From Bacteroidota bacterium (GTDB taxonomy: Bacteria; Bacteroidota; Bacteroidia; B-17B0; Aurantibacillaceae): a stretch of 64,000 nt of DNA. A model generated the notes under the pieces. It was not told the DNA's origin. It was given only the letters and a program-made list of their open reading frames with translations, and made no database searches. The stretch lies in the NCBI GenBank assembly GCA_021156365.1, contig JAJNDK010000001.1, positions 620,001-684,000 on the forward strand. The letters are read 5' to 3'. The position numbers were made by a program, and so were the translations under genes. Below are positions 17,596-26,151 of this stretch, piece by piece (position 1 is the first letter of the stretch; each line of letters starts with the position of its first letter).

Positions 17596-19971
17596 TTAAT
17601 TTCTAAGGACTCTACCTCCGTTTATAATACTATGAATTCGTTCCAGTGTTTTCCGCTCACCGCAAAGCTGAAGGAAGATCTCGCGTTCCAGGTCGAGGAG
17701 ATACTGTTCGGAAACCATTGTGGGCTGTGACAAATTTCCTCCCGCTAAAACAAAGCCTAACTTTTCAGAGATCAGCTTGTCATGATCGCTGATGTAATTT
17801 CCGCTCCGCATGGAATCCGAGCCGGCATACACCAGTCCCATTGCCGAATTACCCAATACACGTACATCTTTTCTTGGCAATGGTTGGGAATACCCTTCCT
17901 CCGCCATGAGCAAACACTCTGCTTTGGCCTCTGTTAACAGGCGGTTCCTGGATACTACCACTTTATCAATTCCTTTCCGGAGTATTCCCAGATCAAATGC
18001 TTCATAGGCAGAAGTAGAAACCTTTGCCTGCCCGATCGTAAGGAATTTATCGCGGAAGGTATTCAATTCTATATCGCCCTCGTGAAAAGAATCACTCAAC
18101 CGCAATGCAAATTCTTTGGTACCACCACCGCCCGGTATCAGGCCAACACCAAATTCCACCAGCCCGATATAGGTTTCGGCATGTGCCACCACCCTGTCGG
18201 CATGCAAACAGATCTCGCAGGCTCCGCCCAATGCCAGTCCATGTGGAGCAGCTATCACCGGGATGGATGAATACCGTAACCGCATCGTTGTATTCTGGAA
18301 TGTGCGCACAGCCCTATCCAGTTCGTCCCAATCCTGCTCTACGGCCATCATATAGATCAAACCGACATTGGCACCCGCAGAAAAATTCGGCGCTTCATTG
18401 CTGATCACCAAACCACGAAAATCCTTTTCAGCGATCTCCACTGCTTTCACAAGTCCACCTAAAATCTCACCACCGATGGTATTCATCTTGGTATGGAATT
18501 CTGCATTGAGGATGCCATCACCGATATCCGTCACCGTCAAGCCACTGTTTTTCCAAACTATTTTGGTGGATCGGATATTGTCCAATACAATAAATGTTTC
18601 CGCGCCTGGAACTGCTTTGTATGTTTTGGAAGGAATATCATAAAATTTACGGATGTTGCCTTCCACTTTATAGAAAGAGGAATTTCCTTTGAGCATTTCA
18701 TACACCCAGTCTGCCGGCTTGTTCCCACTCTGTTCCATCAATGCTACTGCTTCTTTCACACCGATCGCATCCCAGTATTCAAAAGGTCCGAGATCCCATC
18801 CAAACCCTGCTTTCAGGGCATCATCGATACGATAGATTTCATCCGAAATTTCAGGGATACGATTGGAAACATATTGGAACAAACCTGCAAAAGTAGCCCG
18901 ATAAAATTCTCCGGCCTTGTCTTTGCCTGCTACCAATACTTTTAACCGGTCTTTCAGGTTATCGATCGTTTTCGTCATTTCCAGCGTGGCAAATTTTGCT
19001 TTTTGCTGCGGATGATATTCCATCGTCTTCAGATCCAATGCAAGGATCTCCGATTTTCCTTCTACGTTCTTTACTTTTTTATAAAAACCTTGTCCCGTTT
19101 TGTCTCCGAACCATTTGTTCCCCACCATTTTTTCGAGATAGCCGGTAAGACTGAAAATAGAATTGGCCTCGTCATTCGGCAACCCTTTCTTTAATCCATT
19201 GGCCACCATCACTAATGTATCGAGCCCTACCACATCGCAGGTCCGGAAAGTAGCGGACTTCGGTCTTCCCAAAACCGGGCCCGTGAGCTTATCCACTTCT
19301 TCCACGGTCAGTCCCATTTTTTCAACAATATGAAAAAGCGACATAATGCTGTACACCCCTACCCTGTTTGCAATGAAAGCAGGTGTGTCCTTACACAATA
19401 CAGTTGTTTTTCCCAGATGCTGCTCGCCGTACTGCATTAAAAAATCAATTACATCCGGATGCGTATCTTTTGTAGGAATGATCTCAAGTAGACGCAGGTA
19501 ACGCGGGGGGTTAAAAAAATGGGTGCCACAGAAATGTGCTTTAAAATCATCGGAGCGTCCGTCTGTCATTAAATGGATGGGGATACCGGAAGTATTGGAA
19601 CTAATAAGCGTTCCCGGTTTCCGGTATTTCTCCACTTCGGTAAAGATTTTCTTTTTAATATCCAGATTTTCCACCACTACTTCAATGATCCAGTCGCAGG
19701 CAGCGATCTTCGGCATATCATCTTCAAAGTTCCCAATACCGATACGGCTTGCAAATTTTTTATGATAAATGGGTGAAGGATTAGACTTCAGGGCAAAAGT
19801 AAGTGCCTCCTGCGCAATTTTGTTCCGTGATTTTTTTTCACCTTCGGCCTGTTCTTTAGGAACGATGTCGAGCAGCAAAACCTCGCAACCGATGTTTGCA
19901 AAATGGCAGGCGATACGCGAGCCCATCACCCCGGAGCCCAGCACTGCTACTTTTTGAATAGTCCGTTTCAT
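17596..19971 (-). CDS. fadN: 3-hydroxyacyl-CoA dehydrogenase / enoyl-CoA hydratase
   Basis: A 791-residue two-domain beta-oxidation enzyme with the dehydrogenase first, as in Bacillus FadN rather than E. coli FadB. The NAD-binding Rossmann start is VAVLGSGVMGSRIA (residues 8-21), the HFFNPP motif follows near residue 150, and the C-terminal HCDH part has PEISDEIYRIDDALKAGFGWDLGPF. The enoyl-CoA hydratase/isomerase domain occupies about 500-690 with FSAGANVG and GLALGGACEICLHADRVVA. It converts trans-2-enoyl-CoA to 3-ketoacyl-CoA. It lies 13 bp after the MarR gene. The symbol is by domain order and similarity in length. Confidence 0.9.
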   Translation of the reverse strand: MKRTIQKVAVLGSGVMGSRIACHFANIGCEVLLLDIVPKEQAEGEKKSRNKIAQEALTFALKSNPSPIYHKKFASRIGIGNFEDDMPKIAACDWIIEVVVENLDIKKKIFTEVEKYRKPGTLISSNTSGIPIHLMTDGRSDDFKAHFCGTHFFNPPRYLRLLEIIPTKDTHPDVIDFLMQYGEQHLGKTTVLCKDTPAFIANRVGVYSIMSLFHIVEKMGLTVEEVDKLTGPVLGRPKSATFRTCDVVGLDTLVMVANGLKKGLPNDEANSIFSLTGYLEKMVGNKWFGDKTGQGFYKKVKNVEGKSEILALDLKTMEYHPQQKAKFATLEMTKTIDNLKDRLKVLVAGKDKAGEFYRATFAGLFQYVSNRIPEISDEIYRIDDALKAGFGWDLGPFEYWDAIGVKEAVALMEQSGNKPADWVYEMLKGNSSFYKVEGNIRKFYDIPSKTYKAVPGAETFIVLDNIRSTKIVWKNSGLTVTDIGDGILNAEFHTKMNTIGGEILGGLVKAVEIAEKDFRGLVISNEAPNFSAGANVGLIYMMAVEQDWDELDRAVRTFQNTTMRLRYSSIPVIAAPHGLALGGACEICLHADRVVAHAETYIGLVEFGVGLIPGGGGTKEFALRLSDSFHEGDIELNTFRDKFLTIGQAKVSTSAYEAFDLGILRKGIDKVVVSRNRLLTEAKAECLLMAEEGYSQPLPRKDVRVLGNSAMGLVYAGSDSMRSGNYISDHDKLISEKLGFVLAGGNLSQPTMVSEQYLLDLEREIFLQLCGERKTLERIHSIINGGRVLRN

Positions 19972-19984
19972 ACTTTTTTTGATT

Positions 19985-20437
19985 TTAAATATTTTTTAAT
20001 TCCCTGCTTTTTGTTTCTGCCAGCTCAATGATCTCATTGACTGTTTTAAAAAATTCTTCTATCCGCACTTTGCCAATGCGTTCTTCTACCCGTTGATTAA
20101 AATCACGAACATAGGTCTTGGCCAGCTCTTTCTTTTGTTTTCCTTTGGCGGTCAGCATGATCTTTATACGCCGGCGGTCTTCCTTATCCACTTTCCTCGT
20201 GATCAGTTTTTCTCTTTCCAGCGAATCGATGATGCGGGAAAGCGAGGTGCTTTCCGTTCCCAGTCGTGGTGCAATGTCCGAAGCATACGAACCTTCTATG
20301 CTATCCACATTTAAAAGAAAATGCCCGATGGCGATCGTCGCTTTATGACGCGCTGCCTCCAGGTTATACATACGACTGACGATCTGCCAGGCCGTTTTCA
20401 ATTTCGAGTCAATGGTTTCTGTGTGTTTCTTACTCAT
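19985..20437 (-). CDS. MarR-family transcriptional regulator
   Basis: A 150-residue winged-helix protein. The recognition helix region TESTSLSRIIDSLEREKLITRK is followed by the wing with DRRRIKIMLTAKGK, and flanking helices form the MarR dimer interface. It lies inside the operon, 12 bp after the acyl-CoA ligase and 13 bp before the dehydrogenase/hydratase gene, so it is co-expressed with the genes it probably controls. The likely target is the 29-bp palindrome at 22232-22260 upstream of the operon. A fatty-acyl-CoA ligand is plausible by context only. Confidence 0.9.
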   Translation of the reverse strand: MSKKHTETIDSKLKTAWQIVSRMYNLEAARHKATIAIGHFLLNVDSIEGSYASDIAPRLGTESTSLSRIIDSLEREKLITRKVDKEDRRRIKIMLTAKGKQKKELAKTYVRDFNQRVEERIGKVRIEEFFKTVNEIIELAETKSRELKNI

Positions 20438-20449
20438 ACCCTGATGTCC

Positions 20450-22210
20450 TTATTTCCCGTAAATCCTGTTATATGCGTCCTGGTTAGCTGCTAAGATCAC
20501 TTTCCTTTTCATGGAGAGCTTAGGCGTAAGCTCTCCTCTTTCGATGGTCCATTCTTTTGCAAGCATCTCGATCTTTTTTATCTTTTCGTACTGGGCCAGG
20601 TCTTTGTTTGCCTTATCGAGGTCTTCATTTATTTTTCGTAATACTTCCGGATGTTTCAGCATTTCCGCCTCTGTCGTATAGGGTATACCTTTTTTCGCAC
20701 ACCAGTTCTTTATATGTGCAAATGCAGGAACGATAAGGGCTGCAGGGAATTTTTCATTCTCCCCGATCACCATCGCCTGTTCGATAAAACGTCCTTCTTT
20801 TAATTTATTCTCAATGATCTGAGGGGTGATGTATTTTCCTCCGGAAGTTTTGAAGATCTCTTTTTTCCGGTCGACGATCTTCAGGAATTTCCCATCTTCA
20901 AAGGTGCCTATATCACCGGTATGGAGCCAGCCTTCCTCATCGATCACTTCTTTTGTAAGCTCCGGTTTATTGTAATAACCCAGCATGATGTTCGGTCCTT
21001 TTACGAAGATCTCTCCGTCTTCCGCAATTTTCACCTGCACATCTTTTATCACCGGACCTACTGTACCGATCTTGATATTGGAATCATCGTAATTATTTAC
21101 TGCGATCACCGGGGAAGTCTCGGTAAGCCCGTATCCTTCCAGCACTTTGATACGTGCCGCATGGAATACACGTGCAAGACGTGGCTGGAGTGCTGCGCCA
21201 CCGGAAACGATACAGGCAATATTTCCACCCAGTGCTTCCCGCCATTTACTAAAGATCAGCTTGTTCGCCCATTTCAGCTGAAGCTCATACCACCAGCCGT
21301 TTGCCCCATGTTGTTCATATCTCAATCCAAGATTCAATGCCCAGAAAAAGAGTGCTCTTTTTATTCCTTTCAGCTCCGTTCCTTTTGTTACGATCTTCTC
21401 GTATACTTTTTCGAGCAGACGTGGAACTGTAACGAAGATCTGCGGTCGTACTTCTTTCAGATTATCCCCGATCGTATCAAGGCTTTCCGCATAATACACC
21501 GACATGCCGTTCTTTAAATAGAGATAGGACAGCATCCGTTCATATACGTGGTTCAATGGGAGAAAGCTGAGCGCCCGCCAGGTATATTCGAAAGGACAAA
21601 GTGACTGGGTAGCATGTACATTACTGAGAAAATTATTGTGCGACAACATCACTCCTTTGGGATTACCCGTGGTACCGGATGTATAAATGATCGTTGCAAG
21701 GTCGCCATTTTTTATAGAAGCTTTGATCGCTTCCAGTTTTTCTGCCTGTGGATTCTTTTTTCCGTCTTCGATCAATTGATCCAGGTTTTTCTCTGCCGCT
21801 TTATTGAACGAATAAATACCCAGCAAGCCAGTTCCTTCCGAACAGTTCTTTACTTTGGCATACAGCTCATCGTTGGCTACAAAAAAATATTTGATATCGG
21901 CATCCTGCATCACGAATTTCAGATCGTGTTCGCTGATGGTCGGGTATAAAGGTGTATTAATAGCACCGGTCTGAAGGCAGGCGAAGTCGATAAAATTCCA
22001 TTCGGGGCGGTTATTGGAAATAAGACCAATCTTATCTCCGGGGCGGATGCCCATATTAATGAATGCATAACTGATATAATTGACAGTGTCAATATATTCC
22101 TGTGTACTATATGTTCTCCACTTGCCGTTCTCTTTGGCGGCCAGGGCATCCCCTTTGTGAGGGAATTGTTTCAGCTGATACAGCAGATCAAACAAGCGCA
22201 TATTTTCCAT
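20450..22210 (-). CDS. fadD: Long-chain fatty acid-CoA ligase
   Basis: A 586-residue AMP-forming acyl-CoA synthetase. The P-loop-like AMP motif is IIYTSGTTGNPKGV (residues 174-187), followed by GYGLTETSP, GWLHTGDIG and KIVDRKKEIFKTSGGKYITP. It activates long-chain fatty acids to acyl-CoA at the membrane before beta-oxidation. It is the first gene of the leftward operon; the MarR gene follows after 12 bp. Its promoter lies in the 86-bp divergent region with the 29-bp palindrome. No exact TAnnTTTG box is seen on this strand; CAAATTTTA (plus strand 22216-22224) is the closest approximation. Confidence 0.95.
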   Translation of the reverse strand: MENMRLFDLLYQLKQFPHKGDALAAKENGKWRTYSTQEYIDTVNYISYAFINMGIRPGDKIGLISNNRPEWNFIDFACLQTGAINTPLYPTISEHDLKFVMQDADIKYFFVANDELYAKVKNCSEGTGLLGIYSFNKAAEKNLDQLIEDGKKNPQAEKLEAIKASIKNGDLATIIYTSGTTGNPKGVMLSHNNFLSNVHATQSLCPFEYTWRALSFLPLNHVYERMLSYLYLKNGMSVYYAESLDTIGDNLKEVRPQIFVTVPRLLEKVYEKIVTKGTELKGIKRALFFWALNLGLRYEQHGANGWWYELQLKWANKLIFSKWREALGGNIACIVSGGAALQPRLARVFHAARIKVLEGYGLTETSPVIAVNNYDDSNIKIGTVGPVIKDVQVKIAEDGEIFVKGPNIMLGYYNKPELTKEVIDEEGWLHTGDIGTFEDGKFLKIVDRKKEIFKTSGGKYITPQIIENKLKEGRFIEQAMVIGENEKFPAALIVPAFAHIKNWCAKKGIPYTTEAEMLKHPEVLRKINEDLDKANKDLAQYEKIKKIEMLAKEWTIERGELTPKLSMKRKVILAANQDAYNRIYGK

Positions 22211-22231
22211 AGTACCAAATTTTAAATTTTA

Positions 22232-22260
22232 TTATGCACGCATATATTATGTATGCATAA
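22232..22260. promoter_or_regulatory. 29-bp palindromic operator in the fadD/flavin oxidoreductase divergent region
   Basis: TTATGCAcgCATA (22232-22244) and its inverted partner TATGtaTGCATAA (22248-22260) match at 11 of 13 positions around a 3-bp centre. The outer seven bases, TTATGCA/TGCATAA, are a perfect pair. The site ends 8 bp before the TATATTTG box of the rightward gene and lies 22 bp from the fadD start, so one bound dimer could control both directions. A MarR-type dimer encoded in the fad operon is the obvious candidate. Confidence 0.7.
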
Positions 22261-22268
22261 AAATAATG

Positions 22269-22276
22269 TATATTTG
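22269..22276 (+). promoter_or_regulatory. Putative -7 box (TATATTTG) of the flavin oxidoreductase gene
   Basis: An exact TAnnTTTG match 20 bp before the ATG at 22297. The expected -33 position falls within the adjacent palindrome and has no TTTG, which fits a promoter under operator control. Confidence 0.6.
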
Positions 22277-22296
22277 TATAAAATCCAAACAAAAGC

Positions 22297-23298
22297 ATGT
22301 TAAGTTTCGGAAAAAATTTACGGGAGCTGTTAAAGATCGATTTCCCGGTCATTATGGCTCCTATGTTCCTGGTCAGCAACAAAGACATGCTGGAAGCAGG
22401 TATGCGTTCAGGGATCATGGCGACTTTTCCGAGCCTGAACTACCGGAAGGAAGCTGAATTGGGGGCGTTACTGGACGAGCTGAACATGATTCATAAGGCT
22501 TATCCGAATGGAAGTTACGGAATTAATCTGATCGTGCAAAAAACCAACATTTATTTCGAAAAACACCTGAAGATCTGTGTAGAAAAGAAAGTGCCCTTTT
22601 ATATTACTTCCCTTGGAAACCCTGCAGAAGTGATCAAAGCCGCCCGTAGCTACGGAGCGAAAGTTTTTTGCGACATTACCAATATGGAGCATGCAAAAAA
22701 GTGTCATGCAGCCGGCTGTGATGGTTTTATTGCCGTAGGACAAGGAGCGGGAGGACATGCAGGTCCGCATCCTTTGCAGGTACTGATCCCGGCTCTCCGC
22801 AAACAGTTCCCTGATACACCAATCGTGGCGGCTGGCGGTATCACCGGTGGAGAAGCCCTGCTATCCTTACAGATCTTAGGTGCGGAAGGTGTTTCTATGG
22901 GAACCCGCTTCATTGCCAGCACAGAAGCCTCCGTGAGCGATGCCTATAAAACTGCTATTGTAAATGCCGGGATGGATGACATTGTGATGACCAGTAAACT
23001 GTCCGGAACACCTGCCACGATCATCGATACGCCTTCTGCAAAAAAATTAGGTTACGAACAAAATTGGTTCGAGAAATACATGAGCCGGAATCCGCGGGCA
23101 AAAAAGTGGTTCAAGATGCTGGTGCAGGTACGCGGGATGAAAAAACTGGAACAATCCGTATTACCGAATAACTACCTGCAATTATGGTGTGCCGGGAAAT
23201 CGGCGGAATTGATCCATGAGATCCTGTCTTGTGAAGAGATCGTAGCTCAGATAAAGAAAGAGTACACTGATAAATTAGAGGAGATCAATCAGAATTAG
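22297..23298 (+). CDS. Nitronate monooxygenase / FabK-like flavin oxidoreductase
   Basis: A 333-residue FMN-dependent TIM-barrel enzyme of the 2-nitropropane dioxygenase/FabK family. Seen motifs are IMAPMFLVS at the N-terminus, the FMN phosphate-binding GQGAGGHAG, IVAAGGITGG, and GAEGVSMGTRF. Relatives oxidise nitronates or reduce enoyl-ACP; sequence alone does not separate them. It is divergent from fadD and shares its regulatory region, which suggests a lipid-related substrate or co-regulation by the MarR protein (inference). Confidence 0.85.
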   Translation: MLSFGKNLRELLKIDFPVIMAPMFLVSNKDMLEAGMRSGIMATFPSLNYRKEAELGALLDELNMIHKAYPNGSYGINLIVQKTNIYFEKHLKICVEKKVPFYITSLGNPAEVIKAARSYGAKVFCDITNMEHAKKCHAAGCDGFIAVGQGAGGHAGPHPLQVLIPALRKQFPDTPIVAAGGITGGEALLSLQILGAEGVSMGTRFIASTEASVSDAYKTAIVNAGMDDIVMTSKLSGTPATIIDTPSAKKLGYEQNWFEKYMSRNPRAKKWFKMLVQVRGMKKLEQSVLPNNYLQLWCAGKSAELIHEILSCEEIVAQIKKEYTDKLEEINQN

Positions 23299-23308
23299 CA
23301 GGCCAAAT

Positions 23309-23350
23309 GCAGCCGCGGATTTCCGCAGTCGCGAAGCCTCGCGAGCGCAG
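23309..23350. other. GC-rich inverted-repeat element between convergent genes
   Basis: A 42-bp GC-rich block in an otherwise AT-rich gap. It contains GCGGATTTCCGC (5-bp stem) and two TCGCGA palindromes four bases apart, so several short hairpins are possible. TTCTAAAA...TTTTAGAA (23360-23400) follows as a separate 8-bp inverted repeat reaching into the peptidase stop codon. It could act as a bidirectional transcription stop or be a REP-like dispersed element. Confidence 0.5.
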
Positions 23351-23394
23351 ATTTATCTATTCTAAAACTAAGATAATCGGATCAAAAACTATTT

Positions 23395-24666
23395 TTAGAA
23401 TTCCACTTCGAATTCTTTCTCCTTATCCTTGCGCAGCACTTTCACTTTGGCCTTGTCGCCTTTGTTGTATTGTGAAAGCGCTTTCATATACGCATCCATA
23501 CCGTCTACTTTTATTCCACCCAGTTCTATTACCACATCGCCTTTTTCCAGTCCGGCTTTGGCAGCAGGTTTTCCATTGGTAACACCATCAATGCGCAAAC
23601 CTTTTCCTTCAAAAGCATAGTCCGGCATTACACCCAGGGTTACTTTGAATTTAGTGGATTTAGTTTCCTGCATTCTGGTTGGAGTGAATTTTAATTTTGG
23701 CAGTGCTTCCGTTCTCTTTATAAGTTTTGTAATATAATCTAATACTCTTTTCTCTCCAAGATAATTGATCTTCTCCGCATCATCCGTTGGTTTGTGATAG
23801 TCGCTGTGCTGCCCGGTAAAAAAATGCAGTACCGGAATGTCTTTCAGGTAAAAGGAAGTCTGGTCGCTGGGCCCGATGCCGGAGCTGTCTTTCTTAATGG
23901 AGAAGGTAAATTGTTTGTTGGTGCTGTCGATCAGCGGAACAAATTCAGGAGCAGTGCCTACACCGTAGATAATAAGCTTCTCTGTTGTATCATTCAGTCG
24001 TCCGATCATATCCATATTGATCATGTAATTGATCTTGTCCAAAGGATAGCTCGGGTTATCGCACCACTTTTTGGATCCAAGCAATCCTAACTCTTCCCCC
24101 GAAAAGGCTATGAACAGGAAATTGAATTTTTCCTTTTCGTTGTCGGAAGCGTAATACCGTGCAAGCTCTAACATACCTGCTGTTCCGCTGGCATTGTCGT
24201 CGGCACCATTGTGGATCTGGTTTTCCGGGTTCGGATCCAGGGAATTGTGATCGAAGCCCAGGCCTAAATGATCATAATGCGCGCCGATCACGATGGTTGC
24301 AGGAGCTCCATTATCAAGGAACGCCACCACATCTTTTCCTCTCCGCTCTTTTATACCTACAGTAGAAGTATCATGCGGGTTCGTGTTTTTCTTAAAGTAA
24401 AAATCGTAGTAATAATTATAGGTGTCGTATTTTCCTTTTGTGGGTGAAGTAACATTTCCCTTCGGTTCCAGCTGCAGCTTCTTAAAACAATTAGCAATAT
24501 AGTTGGCAGCCTTGTCTTCCCCTGTCGTAGATGTACCGCGTCCTTCCATCTTATCGGATGCGAGGTATTGAATGTGCTTTTTTATGTTGGCCAGATCTGT
24601 TTGCGCCGAAGCAGCAGATGCAAACAGGATGCAGCTACCTGCAAGGATATTTTTAAATACGTTCAT
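23395..24666 (-). CDS. Secreted M28 zinc aminopeptidase with C-terminal PDZ domain
   Basis: A 423-residue exported peptidase. The signal peptide ends near ASAASAQ (residue 21). Metal ligands of the two-zinc M28 site are visible: His130 (GAHYDHLG), Asp156 (GADDNASG), the Glu191-Glu192 pair (SGEELGLLGS), Asp219 (MDMIGRL) and His291 (HSDYHKPTDD). A PDZ domain fills about residues 340-423 (LGVMPDYAFEGKGLRIDGV, then GDVVIELGGIKVDGM). It would remove N-terminal amino acids from peptides in the periplasm or outside. A TATATTTG -7 box lies 5 bp from the ATG, back to back with the CCA-enzyme promoter. Confidence 0.93.
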   Translation of the reverse strand: MNVFKNILAGSCILFASAASAQTDLANIKKHIQYLASDKMEGRGTSTTGEDKAANYIANCFKKLQLEPKGNVTSPTKGKYDTYNYYYDFYFKKNTNPHDTSTVGIKERRGKDVVAFLDNGAPATIVIGAHYDHLGLGFDHNSLDPNPENQIHNGADDNASGTAGMLELARYYASDNEKEKFNFLFIAFSGEELGLLGSKKWCDNPSYPLDKINYMINMDMIGRLNDTTEKLIIYGVGTAPEFVPLIDSTNKQFTFSIKKDSSGIGPSDQTSFYLKDIPVLHFFTGQHSDYHKPTDDAEKINYLGEKRVLDYITKLIKRTEALPKLKFTPTRMQETKSTKFKVTLGVMPDYAFEGKGLRIDGVTNGKPAAKAGLEKGDVVIELGGIKVDGMDAYMKALSQYNKGDKAKVKVLRKDKEKEFEVEF

Positions 24667-24671
24667 ACCTG

Positions 24672-24679
24672 CAAATATA
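24672..24679 (-). promoter_or_regulatory. Putative -7 box (TATATTTG) of the M28 peptidase gene
   Basis: An exact TAnnTTTG match on the minus strand. An ATTG 21 bp upstream (plus strand CAAT, 24701-24704) is one base off the -33 TTTG. The box is so near the ATG that the mRNA would be leaderless or the true start slightly downstream. Confidence 0.5.
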
Positions 24680-24692
24680 GCGGAATAAAAAT

Positions 24693-24700
24693 TATCTTTG
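24693..24700 (+). promoter_or_regulatory. Putative -7 box (TATCTTTG) of the CCA-adding enzyme gene
   Basis: An exact TAnnTTTG match 15 bp before the ATG at 24716. It contains the TTG that could otherwise be read as an upstream start, which favours the ATG. Confidence 0.6.
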
Positions 24701-24715
24701 CAATCGTCAAATTCT

Positions 24716-26110
24716 ATGGAAAAGCATCTCGAAAACCCCGTTTTTAAGCTTATTGCCGACTGCGCCGACCGGCTTGGCGTGGATGCCTATGTGATCGGCG
24801 GTTTTGTACGGGATATTTTTCTGAAACGGGGAAGTAAGGATATTGATGTGGTCACTATCGGAAAAGGCATAGAGCTGGCCGAATTGGTACATAAGAAATT
24901 AGGGAAAGAAGCCAATCTTTCTGTTTTCCGGAATTTCGGGACAGCGCAGGTAAAATTCAAGGACCTCGAAGTGGAATTCGTGGGCGCACGGAAAGAATCA
25001 TACGACAGGGGCTCACGCAAACCTATTGTAGAGAATGGCACACTCGAAGACGACCAGAATCGCAGGGATTTCACGATCAATGCACTGGCAATCGGTCTGA
25101 ACAACGCTAATTTCGGTAAACTGCTCGATCCCTTCGGTGGGCTGCAGGACCTGGAAAACAAGATCATTCGTACACCGCTCAGTCCTGATATTACGTACAG
25201 TGATGATCCGCTGCGGATGATGCGTGCTATCCGTTTTGCGACCCAGCTTGGATTTACAATTGAAGAAAGATCTTTACAGGCCATCACAGATAATAAAGAA
25301 CGGATAAAAATAGTTTCAAAAGAACGGATCACCGAAGAGCTGAACAAGATCATTTGTGCGCCCGTCCCATCCGTTGGTTTCAAGCTGTTGTTCGATACGG
25401 GGCTGTTGCATCTGATCTTTCCGGAGATGGTGAAGCTGCAGGGCGTAGAAACCGTGAAAGGAAAATCACACAAGGATAATTTTTATCATACATTGGAAGT
25501 ACTGGACAACACCGCCCGTAACACCAAAGACCTCTGGTTGCGCTGGGCTGCCATCCTGCACGATATTGCCAAACCTGCAACCAAACGTTTTGAACCCGAT
25601 CATGGCTGGACCTTTCATGGCCACGAAGACAAAGGTGCCCGGATGGTGCCGAAGATCTTTGCGGATCTGAAACTACCGCTGAACGAAAAAATGAAATACG
25701 TTCAGAAGCTCGTACTGCTTCACCTGCGCCCTATTGTGCTGGCAAAAACAGAGATCACTGACAGCGCCGTGCGCCGTGTGATGTATGAAGCCGGCGAAGA
25801 CCTGGATGACCTGATGACATTATGCGAAGCGGATATCACTACCAAAAATCCGAACAAGGTAAAACGTTACCTGCACAATTTTGAGATCGTCCGCCAGAAG
25901 ATGAAAGAGCTGGAAGAAAAAGACAAGATCCGCAATTGGCAGCCACCCGTAAGCGGCGAAGAGATCATGGAGATCTTTAACCTGGAGCCTTCCAAAAAAG
26001 TAGGTGATCTGAAAAATGCTTTGAAAGATGCGATCCTGGACGGGATCATTCCGAATGAACGGGAAGCGGGCATTGGCTTTTTAAAGGAAGCGTTTGAGAA
26101 AATGAAATAA
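24716..26110 (+). CDS. cca: CCA tRNA nucleotidyltransferase with HD domain
   Basis: A 464-residue class II polymerase-beta-fold enzyme that adds or repairs the 3' CCA end of tRNA. Motifs are [12 protein letters not shown] (GGxVRD), SKDIDVV (the DxD metal site), [20 protein letters not shown], and the RNA-binding helix [19 protein letters not shown]-terminal HD phosphohydrolase domain carries [11 protein letters not shown]. The ATG at 24716 is chosen over the TTG at 24698, because that TTG lies inside the -7 box. It is divergent from the M28 peptidase. Close relatives may be poly(A) polymerases, but this arrangement is typical of Bacteroidota CCA enzymes. Confidence 0.92.
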   Translation: MEKHLENPVFKLIADCADRLGVDAYVIGGFVRDIFLKRGSKDIDVVTIGKGIELAELVHKKLGKEANLSVFRNFGTAQVKFKDLEVEFVGARKESYDRGSRKPIVENGTLEDDQNRRDFTINALAIGLNNANFGKLLDPFGGLQDLENKIIRTPLSPDITYSDDPLRMMRAIRFATQLGFTIEERSLQAITDNKERIKIVSKERITEELNKIICAPVPSVGFKLLFDTGLLHLIFPEMVKLQGVETVKGKSHKDNFYHTLEVLDNTARNTKDLWLRWAAILHDIAKPATKRFEPDHGWTFHGHEDKGARMVPKIFADLKLPLNEKMKYVQKLVLLHLRPIVLAKTEITDSAVRRVMYEAGEDLDDLMTLCEADITTKNPNKVKRYLHNFEIVRQKMKELEEKDKIRNWQPPVSGEEIMEIFNLEPSKKVGDLKNALKDAILDGIIPNEREAGIGFLKEAFEKMK

Positions 26111-26151
26111 GTAACCGCAAAGAAAATTTGTATTAAACTATTCTTGTACAA

